Of a stretch of DNA of 64,000 nucleotides, positions 48,621 to 58,856 are shown in pieces (within the stretch, counting starts at the first letter, position 1; the number at the start of each line of letters is the position of its first letter). The notes below the pieces were generated by a model. The model saw nothing but the letters and a program-made list of their open reading frames with translations. It was not told the origin of the DNA and searched no databases. This DNA is from Berberis thunbergii (lineage: Eukaryota > Streptophyta > Magnoliopsida > Ranunculales > Berberidaceae): contig QNQO01006987.1 in assembly GCA_003290165.1 (NCBI GenBank), positions 558,001-622,000 of the forward strand, read 5' to 3'. The position numbers were made by a program, and so were the translations under genes.

Positions 48621-48646
48621 TGCTAATGGGTATTTTTGGTGTAGTG

Positions 48647-51445
48647 AAAATTGTTCAAATATAGGTATAGAGAATGAAATGATTCACTTCTTGATTTGTG
48701 AGGTCTCACAAGTTTTAGAATCAAAAACATGATTTTAAGGAAATACTTTTGCAAAGTAGATCAAAGACTTGATGCACAAATCAAGCGAGCTAAACTATGA
48801 AATATCCCAACAGTAAGATAAGAAAACGTTCATAACTAGGTAAAGGAAGGGGAAGAAACAATATCACACATCGATATAACGAGGTTCGATTAGCCCCAAC
48901 CTATTACTTCCTAATTGGAAAGGGCCTGCAAACCTCAAACATCTATTATCTTAATTGAAAAAGAATGATATTCTAAAATAACGATCTACAATCTCGCAAG
49001 GTCGAATCTCCATGTTCCAATGAGACTTACAGACACGAACTAAGTGTTTTGCTTCACGAGTCTTACAAACACCTTGACGGTCATGGTGGGATGCAACATA
49101 ATCAAGTTTGATAGACACTTGCTTGGGATTCCATAGATATAACTTGGTTTTATGTTCGTGCTCCACGAGACTTATCGAATAGCAATGATCACACCATTAT
49201 GGAATGCAACACAACCAAGGCTTATTACCTGCTTGGGATCGTCGGGTGACACTTACTAGTATGAATCCACTTCATGGACTCAAGAACTCATGCTGGGTTG
49301 GTTGAGTTTAGGCAAACTAATACTCGAAGAGGTTTCTCTAGTAGTGTCTTTCAAATAGACAAATGGGAGAAAGTTAAAGTATGAATGTCTCACTTTTTTA
49401 TAAAGTAGAATTGAGGTTTATCCTTACATGTATGAAGTCGGGGTGACAAAGAAAAGTTTCTCTCTAGGCCTTTAGATCTCAAAGAAAGAAGTTGTTTGGT
49501 CTAGGTTAAACACACAACCAAGCTCTAAATCTTTTTTTTTAAAGCTTACTCAAAGATGATATGGTGAGATTCCTCTTGAACAATGGAGATAAACTTGTTA
49601 TTCTTCTTGCTAGATTTGTTGTTCTTGAATAACATTAACAATTTTCTCTTGAACTCCCAACGTTGATGAAGGCAAATGATGATGCAACTATTTATAAACT
49701 GATCCTAGAGGGGTGAAGTCGACATTGCTATCTTCATATCTTTTTTCAGAATGGCTAGATTCAAAAACCCCCTCTACTTTTATCGAAACAATTTTCTACT
49801 GAAAATGACACTTCAAGGGCGAACTCGGTTTTGCTCTGCCCGAACAATTTTTATAACACAAAAGTTTTTTCTTATTTACATATCTTTGTACTTGATATGG
49901 ATATCACTTTTAAGTACATGGACTAGGGATGGCAATGGGGAGGAATTTGGCAAATCCGCCCCCGCCCCGCTGGAGATAGTGAATCCCCAAATCAGCCCCG
50001 AATATCAATTTATACATTTTTTAGCAACCATCCCCGCTTCGGACATGTTGACGGATATCCGCCACGCCTGAATATCTGTTTTAAAAAAAGTATTCTTCTC
50101 AACATTAAAACTTGACAGATCATCATTGACTTCAAAATAATCCAAACTCAAGAACAAGTTTGCAAAGTAATATCACATCTTTACCCAAATCCAAACTCAC
50201 AAGAGAGAGTTCCATTTCCTGGCTTTTTTTGTTGATCGTTTCAAGCCCGACCAAGCAATAACTGCGGTGGATGGAGCGAACTTCTACCTGATCACTTGCA
50301 TCAGATTGCTCAAAGACTTCCATATGACCATTTGAAGTGATTCATGCATGTTTGCCAGTCTTACAAACATGTTTTTCTGCCGAACTTGTCATTAGATTAC
50401 CATGGATGATTCAATGCTATGGAGAAGCTGACGGCAATTACGGCCAAGTTTAGGATAGAAAATGTTACTAAGTCACTGGCAACATATTGGAATGATTTTT
50501 TTGGAAAATCTAAATGCTGATAAGTCTCTTCCTCGATTGCTCATTTTTGCTTGATGTTTGTAGCAAGACAAAGATAGAGTCACAGAAAGAGAATGAAAAA
50601 AGGAGTGGAGGAATTTGGGGGACTCTTGAGAATTTAAAATATGAGAGAAAAAATGAGGTAGGCCTGGAGAGTTTGTACTCCTTAAGTATTGAAAGGATAA
50701 AAATGATGTTAGAGTTTGTATTCACAATGTTCACCTTATATATAAACGGATATCCGTGGGGCAGATATGGCCAAATCCATATCCACCCCAAAACAGTGAC
50801 AAATATAATTTTGAGGCCCAAAACCTATTAAAGAAAACCCAATCTGCTCCAAACGGTTTAGGGCGGAGCAAATATCCATGAAAAACCGCCCCATTGCCAT
50901 CCCTAACATGGACTTGTCACTTGAGCGAATATCCATCATCAAGATAATATCCATTCTTATGTGAGGATAATCCAAATTCAAACTTTGAATTTTGGTTCCC
51001 CCAAATTTCCCCCTATAAATAGCTTTTGGCACTTCATTTTTATTTTGGAAATCTATAAGCTATTTTTGCTTTGTCTTCAAATGCCACTTGGCATGGTCTA
51101 CCTTCTTGGACTTTAACAATCTTGGACTTGCCTTCTTGAAGCTTTGACATTGCTTGATCGGTTTTCATATCTTTGACTTTGGTATCTTGAATAGACTTTG
51201 TCTTTGGTTGACTTTGACGTTGACTTTGATTGATGCATAACTTGATTTCAACTTCTTTCATTAACGTTGTTGAGTGAGATGGTCGCATTTGAATGATCTA
51301 ATTTCATCGATCACTCACAACCCAGTCTGCATGACTTTATAATTTAATCATACATTTTTACAATATCGACCCACTGGACCTATATTAGTTTTACTAACTT
51401 AACCAATAATTTTTTGTACTAATTCACAGAAAATATTTTCATATA
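48647..51445 (-). repeat. LTR-like repeat, right part (continuation of 35.6-37.0 kb family), split by a hAT element
   Basis: Carries ATAACGAGGTTC at 48876, minus-strand TATA box TATAAATAG at about 49688-49697, and TTGACTTTG-rich U3-like sequence at 51160-51240. It ends near CTAATTCACAGAAAATATT (51420), which resembles 36770-36790. The hAT element at 49924-50905 interrupts it. Nothing is coded. Confidence 0.45.
49924..50905. mobile_element. Non-autonomous hAT element B
   Basis: Terminal inverted repeats TAGGGATGGCAATGGGG (49924) and CCCCATTGCCATCCCTA (ending 50905) are flanked by an exact 8-bp duplication ACATGGAC (49916-49923 and 50906-50913). The subterminal parts (CCCGCCCCGC... and ...GGGCGGAGCAAATATCC) also mirror each other. 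The element is 982 bp and encodes nothing recognisable. Its TIR differs from family A and from the gag insertion. Confidence 0.93.
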
Positions 51446-53190
51446 CTGTAGAACACTCGAGGCTCACAAATATGTAGATGGTCTCGTGCACCTAAGGCAA
51501 GATATGCATGCCACTATCGAAGATCTTGAGATAAATATCCATATATGGTACCCATTATCTGAAATCTTTAAATATGTATACACAGTGACTTAATACAACT
51601 AGAGTATTTGGACACATATAGGGTATCGTACATTTGAGGTCTGCAATATGAATGCAGTGCCAAACATCTGAAATGTTAGAATTTGTATATTTGGAAAAGA
51701 AAATGTCCATATGGTTAAATAATTTTAAAAATACTCAAGCTCAATAGCTTACATCTCATGTGTTGATTGTCTTTCTCGGCCAAAATTCATGTTAATTGAG
51801 CATAATTATGATTCTTGTAATTATCACAAACATTCCAAAACGAATTGGGTGTACGATCTTTATACTGAATTCTCAACTATATATCATATCAAAATGGATT
51901 CATTCTATAAATTCTCATAATATTGACCAAGTTACCTCAACTTTGGGTTATCTAATATTGACTGAGTGTCATCATATTCTAAAATAAAAATAAATCAGCA
52001 GAGAGTCATTTCGAAAAACAAGTGACCATTTTGAATAAATTCGTTAGCAGAATGCATAAAATGATGTTAGCAAATACCCGAACCCTCCTTATTCAGTCTA
52101 TAAATACCAGAACCCTTATTTGCTCACTTGAACTTAGGAATTCATGAAAGAATTGTGAGAGTTATTAAAGAGCACATCAAGTGAGCAAATTCACCAAGAG
52201 GAATAATAAGTTTTCTCCCCAAGTTCAAGATGAAATCTCTCCATTTCTCTATCATATCTTTGTGAGTTTCAAAAGAAAACGAGAGAGGTCTAGGGCATGA
52301 TTTGTGAGTTTAACATAGACTAAACAACTTCTTTATTTGTGATATAAAGGCCCTAGAGATAAACATTTTCGTTCTGACCCCAAACCTTCATAGTGTAAGG
52401 ATGAAATATCTATTAAAACAAAGTAGGATTCCTAGCTCCAGCCTTTATCTCATCAGTCTATTTGAGAGCCATTGTTAGAGAAGTCATTGAGTGTTAGCTT
52501 GTCTAAACTCGTTTTACCTCGAGTAGGTTATTCTCCTTGTATAAGACTTGTTGAAGTATCACCCCATAGATCCCAAGCAAGTGATAATACTCGGTTGTGT
52601 TGTATCCCAAATTAGTAGATATCTTAGACAAATTGGTAAGATTCGTGGAGTACGATTATAAGGCCTAGTTTGTTGTATCCCAGGATCCCGAACACACGTT
52701 TGTAAGGCTTGGTTGTGGCTGTATCCCATTAGTGATCACCAAGACTCCTGCTTTCCATCAGTAAGTATTGCGGTAGCGTGACATTTGACCTGGTGAGGTT
52801 ATGGAATGTTGACTAGGAGTGAGGTTCATTTTTGAACAAGAGAAATTTGTGGCTTGAAGCTCTTTCCACCAAGAAAGTAACTAGTCGGAGCCAATCAAAC
52901 TTTGCCTTAGGTGAACCTCGTTACATCTGTGTGCGATTGGTATTGTCTTTTGTTCACTTCTCTCTTAACTTATTAATGTTTGTTTGTCTTATTGTTTATG
53001 ATTTCTCATCTTGCATGTTTACATTGTACAGATCACATTTAACTCATTTTGATTTGTGTATGAAGTATTGGATCTACTTTGTGAAAGTATTTACTTTTTA
53101 TTCCAAGACTTGATCGACCAGTTGGTGTAGAGCTGAATCATTTTATACTTTATTTCACCTATCTTCGAAGTGTTTTATTGATGCTTAGAT
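51446..53190 (+). repeat. LTR-like repeat in opposite (plus) orientation
   Basis: Contains the inverse motif GAACCTCGTTA (52913), a plus-strand TATA box CTATAAATACC near 52098, and a GGATCTACTTTGTGAAAGTA block near 53070. The last matches the inverse of about 48735-48775. With 48.6-51.4 kb it forms a large, diverged inverted arrangement. Confidence 0.45.
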
Positions 53191-53514
53191 TCAGGAGAAT
53201 GCAACAAATATGAAATAACCACGAAGTGTTCATAAAGTCTCATTGTCTTAATATTCTTTTGTAGTAATAATAATAATAATAAAAAGTTTTGAAGATAAAT
53301 TTCTTTTTCAAAATGAGAGTATCCAGGTTCTGCCTTTACAAGAAAAGGGTTGGGCGGGCCAGGTCCAAACTAAATGTGGGCTCAGTGATTTAGGGCTGGG
53401 CAGCCCTTTTTCCAGCTCTAACCCCAAAGTTGCAAGCTACTGTTGAAGAAGTAAAATAGCATGGGTTTCCATTTTTCAGCGATCCGATTTTATGTGGATG
53501 GTTCATGGAGAGTA

Positions 53515-53573
53515 GAGAAGAATTTTCCTTCCACTCGGAGAAAGAGAAGAATTTTCCTTCCACTCGGAGAAAC
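53515..53573 (+). repeat. 29-bp direct tandem duplication in the RimP-like gene leader
   Basis: GAGAAGAATTTTCCTTCCAC starts at 53515 and repeats at 53544, about 50 bp ahead of the start codon. Confidence 0.9.
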
Positions 53574-53625
53574 TGTTGGGTGAGAGCTCTTCTTAAACTT
53601 GAAAGAGCCAACCCTGTTGATTGAA

Positions 53626-54892
53626 ATGTCAGTAGTAGTATTTAGAGCTTGGACTTCCACACCACTGCAAAATTCCATAAACCCTCCTCCTCTTTCACTC
53701 TTCATCCACACCTCTCATTTCCATTTCTCTCTCTCTCCAAATAAACTTTCATTCCCTTTATCCCGCTACCCATTTCCTCCTTATTTTCCAAACAAGTCCT
53801 CCTACATTATCCGTGCTAAGAAGAAAAATTCACAGTTGAAACCACTTTCCAAACCAACCATTATTGAAGATGATGATGAAGAAGAAGAAGAAGGAGAAGG
53901 AGGCTTTACAAATGGTAATTTACTAACATCTCCCCCTGTTAAGACATTCGTTGGTTGCTTGCTTGCTTTCTTTTTACTATTTTGTTCTAATTCATTGCTT
54001 ATGGGTTTGCTTTGTTTTCATTACCCTTTCTGTGTTTGCTTGTGAGCAGATTTAGTAGTAAATTCTTTTGACTGGGTTTTGATTTATGGGTTTGGTGTAA
54101 TTCTGCCTGACTTCCTCTTAGGCTTTTTTATTGTTCACAAACATGCTTAATCCGTTTTTTCTAAGAGGTTTTAGCTTCAGTTTGATTTCACGTTGATTAC
54201 TTATCATCTTATTTGGCTTATGTTCTGAATGGTGAGACTCTCCCCCCTTCCCAAAAGAAAAAAATTAAATACCTACATTTTAAAATTCGATTTGTCGACT
54301 GTCATTAGGGGTTCAAGCAACAAGAGAACATGAATACTCTTCTTATTTAAGAAAAACTTCTCCTCTCTCTGCTTTTTTTTTTTTTTGAACTAATTCCAGT
54401 GTTATGAAGTACAGTATTAAATTTATCGTTTCAAATAAGAGAGTCAAAGCGTGTCTTACCATTGCGAATGTTAAAAAACTTTTTATCCCTTCACTGCATG
54501 CACATGTACTCTTTTAACTCATAGCTTAGTTTTACAGGGGAACTGGTAGATAATGAAGACGATGACTTTTTTGAGGATGATTATGATGTGGAAGAAGCCG
54601 AAACCAGTGTAAGTTATATGGTTTATACGAACATTATTTTATTTTGTAAAAATAAAATTATTATAAATAAGTAAACAAAACTATAAAGTCAAATCATTTT
54701 GTAAACTGCTATGCAGGTTGGGGATGGAGCTGGAGGAGGTGGTGTCTCGCTTGCTGGGATATCATGGGACAAGAAAGTATTGTCTATTGCTGAAGATATT
54801 CTATTGTCATTTGATGGAGACTTAAAGATATATGCATTTAAAACATTTGCGAATTCCGCCATTAGAATACGTATTGAGAAGCTTTCAAACGG
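53626..54892 (+). CDS. Plastid RimP-like protein (UPF0090 family), 5' portion only
   Basis: Exons 53626-53914, 54538-54608 and 54717-54892 join in frame with GT...AG borders, giving 178 residues plus a split codon. The start is Ser/Pro/Phe-rich with few acids, like a chloroplast transit peptide (residues 1 to about 65). A very acidic stretch (DDDEEEEEGEGG; DNEDDDFFEDDYD) follows. The last exon reads DKKVLSIAEDILLSFDGDLK, then IYAFKTFANSAIRIRIEKLS. That is the N-terminal domain of RimP/UPF0090 proteins such as those of Arabidopsis chloroplasts; bacterial RimP helps mature the 30S ribosomal subunit. The next exons (expected to begin with an acidic helix after KLSN) are not found before a gypsy LTR at about 55340. 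They may lie beyond a very long, transposon-filled intron past 64000, or be lost. Confidence 0.75.
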
Positions 54893-55339
54893 GTGAGTAT
54901 TCTTGGATATCAGTATTCATGCTAATTGATAAGTTTCAGAAAAATAAAGTTTAATTGATCAATTGAAGTTGCTTATAGTTTTCATCTTTGAAAATGTTGA
55001 AGCATTTATTTCTGTCCATTTTGCCTGGTGTACTTGAATCTTTATGATTTCCTAAAAAGCATATAGCATGTATTCTCCAAATCATGCCTTACATCTTTCT
55101 ATGTAAGAAAATGGCATAGAGATGTGTATCATTGTCCGATAGATACAAGGTTTCCGACATATTGACTAAAAGAGCCCATCACTAAGGGGACACATCATAT
55201 GTTACCCTATCATGAACATCATTTTGTACACAGACTAAAACCCTACCAATACGGGGACACCTTTAAGCAGTATCATATTGTTTCTTTTTAACTTATAAAC
55301 TTCACTTTTATAGACATTTATTTTGATTAAAGATTATAT
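54893..55339. other. Intron-like DNA after the last RimP exon
   Basis: Starts with a GTGAGTATTC donor at 54893. AT-rich, with no exon matching the RimP C-terminal domain. Confidence 0.5.
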
Positions 55340-56170
55340 TGTTACTTGCATATTATTATTGATTCGTCCAAATTCGTCCTTGCTGATCTCGAGCCTGCAA
55401 AAGTGAATAGCGGTGAGCTAGGGACCACCGTTGTGGTGGCCGAAGGCACTCCGATGCTAAGTCAGGTAACGGTGCAAGGAAGAATGAAGACTAGATGTAA
55501 TTAGCAATGGGTATGCATACATTTCTCCTTCCATTCCCTTGGTTTACCTTTTAGTGAGTCCCTCCTCAACTATCACTGTTATCGAGGGTATGATGGAGAG
55601 AAATCTCGCCCGAAATCTTACCTGTGTATGAATGAATCTCTTTGGCACTTGGCTCTATTTAGGATTCAATGTTTGATTGGGCTAAGAGTTGATCTGTGCG
55701 AGTGGATCTCGGGCATATGACAACTCAGATATTTGTGTTAGGGCATTATTGTCCTAGGACGCTTCTTGGGCTAGTGTGACTTGGGATTGGGTGTCTGACT
55801 TACGGGCTGAACAACAGTTTAAGAATGGGTCAATTGGGACCGTGTTGAAGCCTTTCTCGTGTTAGGGTTGATCCATGCCACGTGTATGACTGTGATTGTA
55901 TGACTGATTGATGTCTTATGACATCGGCTACTCTCCTTAGTGGGTTTGTGTACTGATCCACTAATTGACAACGTGTGGGGTTCGTGTTGTGTCATAATGG
56001 TATATTTTGACGTCTTGTCATAACGTTTGGGGTCCACATTTAATGTTTATGTAGTGGTTAGATAATAGTCTCCTCCACGTGCCAAACCCATATAAGCTTG
56101 CTTTGAGGGATTTTTTTCCTTTTAACTTTTTAAAGTTTCCTTCTGTTTTATGTAATTTACATTTCCAGCT
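55340..56170 (-). repeat. LTR of a Tat-type Ty3/gypsy element (approximate limits)
   Basis: On the minus strand the segment 55480-55380 reads CTGACTTAGCATCGGAGTGC ... TTTTGCAGG. This resembles the CTGACTTGAGCGTCGGAG...GCAGG block near the R/U5 end of many plant Tat/Athila LTRs. That orientation agrees with the minus-strand gag/protease at 62.9-64.0 kb, so this would be the 3' LTR. Ends were not fixed because the partner LTR is outside the window. Confidence 0.5.
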
Positions 56171-56219
56171 TGATTGAGTTCGAGTCTTTATTCAATCATG
56201 TCTGTGCAACTTAATTTCC

Positions 56220-58645
56220 TGCGTGAGCGACATCAAGGTTGTCTAAACTTCTTCAGAATGCACTATTTCCAGGGAGGACCTGGCTGCCATTTGTCAACAA
56301 TATGAAATCCATGGTGATCTAGGATTGTGGCTTCTCTCGGAAATGACTCACTCTATTCCGTCGTAGGGGCGCATCTGCCTGTACAAAGCCATGTTTGAGG
56401 CTGGTCTGCGCTTCCCTATTAATAATCCAGAAGGCACTACTTGTCTTACCAGGGCATTGCCCCAGCTTAGATAGTGCTGAGTGGGTAGACTATACTGATT
56501 GGAGTTCTCTGAGTAGGGAAAACGATGTAGGGCTTTACCAGTCGACGAAGTTGCTTCATTCCCTGACTTCCATCAAGATGAACAAGCGTGACATCTGTGA
56601 AGTTAGTTTGAGGACATGTAAGATTGGCAGCTATATTGCTTTTATACCTCTGTGAAGTCTGGGTACTTCACTTTCGATGGTCTGCAGGCCCTTACCGCTT
56701 TGGAGACCTCTGTAAGTTCTTTTTTATTTTTTGATTTAGTATATATCACTGTCTGACGTATACGTTGTTTTTATTAGGGCTGCATGACCATGTCGTCCTT
56801 TCTCCTGAAGAAAAGAAGAGAACTGACTTCCTCTGTTCCTCGCTCTGCCGCCAATGCCTATCTTGGAGGTTATCCAATCGGATAATACCAGGCAGAGTGG
56901 TCTATTATCTGGCGAGATCAGTTGCATAGGGCAGGCTCTGACTGTGCCTACCGGTTCTTCTTCGGGTGCTAAAGTACATGCACCCGAGTCTTAGAGGAAA
57001 AATGTGTCAAATATGCCTAGCCCGTCAAAAAAGAAAACTCTGGAGGGATTGCTTTCTCCCTTCGTCGCTTTAAGAGGCTCAAGTTGGGATCCTCTTGCTG
57101 CTCCCCAGAGTAGGGATGTTGTGGAATTGACCATTGATGAAGAGGAGTCGTCGAAAGCCCTGTTAATGTTGAACCAGGGATGGAGCGGCAGGCTTTGGAG
57201 GTCGCCACCACTGGTCCGCCTGCGAGCCTAACTGTTGTAGAGGAAAAATCTGCTCCAGGGACCATTGCTTGTGATCTTTCCGCTAGTCTGGGAATTGGAG
57301 TGTTGTCTGAGCCTCCTTCCACTGTTGTTGATAAGGGGAAGCGGGTTGCTAAGTCAATTCCTTCAGGAGTGTGGTGCGGGGGGAGAAAAAGATTGGCTTC
57401 TAGTCTCGAAGTTTTCTACACTGACACTGAGGCCGGTTCTCGTGCTTCGGCTAGTATTCTTCTAAATTATGGTGAGCAATACACGCGGCACCAGGAGGTG
57501 CACGCAGCACTAGGAGGTGGATCACTATCGTCGACCTGATGAAAAAAACATTTTCTTGGTTGGCTAACCAACTCACATTGGAGGAGGTGGTCGTGGGAAC
57601 GCACCTCGATTGTGGGCAACAACTTCTAATGCTGGTAAGCTGACAACTTAGTTGATTTGTCACTTTGTTTTCCGTCATGCTTTATCGTTCATACTTGTGC
57701 ATTGTTTTTCAATCAGGGGATGACTCACTTAAGCCATGTTGGCATGGTAGGCACTGAGGTAGAGTCTGTATGGGACATGTTCTTTGCCTTGGAGACGAAG
57801 TTCATCAAAGTTGCAACTCTCTGATGCCCTTAGCAACGCAAACTCGCTGACCAAGCAGTTAGTCGCTCGGGCTGATCTGGAAGTAAAACTAACTGAAGCC
57901 CAGAGGAGTCTAAACAGCGCGTTGGCTGCCCAAACGTCCTTAGAATCTAAACTGAAGCGGGTACAAGTGAATCTAAATGAAGCCCAGGCTACCTGAGCCA
58001 AACTGTTGTCCGAGTTGAAGGATGCCTAGGAACGTCGAGACAGGGTGATAGAGTAGGCTACATTTGCTGAGCGCTTGTCAAATGTCGTAAAGTTTGGCGT
58101 TGACTCCTAGTGTGTTTTGGACAGTGAGCGTGCGGTGGCAGCTCGCCCAAAGGGGTTTCACGAGGCCCTTTAGGTGCAACTTTCTGCACTTACACAAGAG
58201 CTTGACTTTGAGCATGCATGTCGTGGTAAGGCAGACCGTAGACGGACTCTGAAAATGGACTTTGAAGAGAGCCTGGCCAAGGCAGTCAGAGAGCTGAATA
58301 GCTCGTAGGCACAAAGGGGTGCTAGGGAGAAAATGTTTTTCGAGGCTGCCAACAATGCTTAGCTTAGCAAGGTTTTTGCTGGGAGGCTGGAGCTGTTGGA
58401 TTATATTGAGTAGGATCGTGAGGGTTGGGACCTTTCCGCCTATAAGCCTCTTGTTTATGCTCAATTCGACAAGGCAGATAACTCGTCCTCTAGTTTGTGG
58501 GGTGGCTTTGAAGCCAATTCGGGTGTCGCAGAGATGACTGTCAACTTCGACGTTCTAGAGGCTGTTTCGGATCCTGTTGCCCACAAAGCTGTTTCTGACT
58601 CTATTTCTCAAGGAGATGTTCGCGACTCTAATCCCGCTGCATGAA
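56220..58645 (+). pseudogene. Extra ORF of the gypsy element (Transposase_28 / 'putative gypsy type transposon' type), decayed
   Basis: Near 56395 the frame reads MFEAGLRFPINNPEG, similar to the AGLRFPLP segment of the plant 'putative gypsy type transposon' domain. A spliced-looking gap near 56716-56776 and several stops follow. From about 57760 to 58350 the broken frames are rich in Ala/Leu/Lys/Glu heptad-like sequence (ALETKF.., LEVKLTEAQRSLNSALAAQT), a coiled coil. The end reads FEANSGVAEMTVNFDVLEAV to a stop near 58644. It runs opposite to gag. Its function is unknown; it is pseudogenised here. Confidence 0.6.
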
Positions 58646-58856
58646 AGGCTTCTTGTATTGAAAAAATTCATTAATGAGAACATTTTCCTTTCCTTTTTTT
58701 TTGTGTTGTGGCTGTCGTACTTGCCATTTCTAATTCTTGTTTAGATTAGGCTAAGTAGGCTGATGTATCCACCCCCACTTGAAGCAAGGCTTTAGTCTGG
58801 ATTGGAGCCTTTTCTTGGCTTGTTGGGGCTCATAATCTGGCAATAGTGATAACTTA

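Larger units (their letters stand above)
37041..48646. mobile_element. CACTA (En/Spm-type) transposon 2 carrying fragments of at least five host genes
   Basis: The left terminus CACTACACCAAAAAT (37041) is mirrored by ATTTTTGGTGTAGTG ending at 48646. Flanks are AAA on both sides (37038-37040 and 48647-48649), a 3-bp duplication, although AAA is low-information on its own. Palindromic subterminal arrays lie at 37060-37375 and 48275-48620. No CACTA transposase is recognisable in 11.6 kb. The interior is mostly exon-intron DNA from RNA polymerase II subunit 2, a STRUBBELIG-family receptor, V-ATPase subunit H, nucleolin and an acetyltransferase-like membrane protein. All are on the plus strand and all are incomplete. 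The TIR differs from that of CACTA 1, so the two are different families. Confidence 0.9.
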
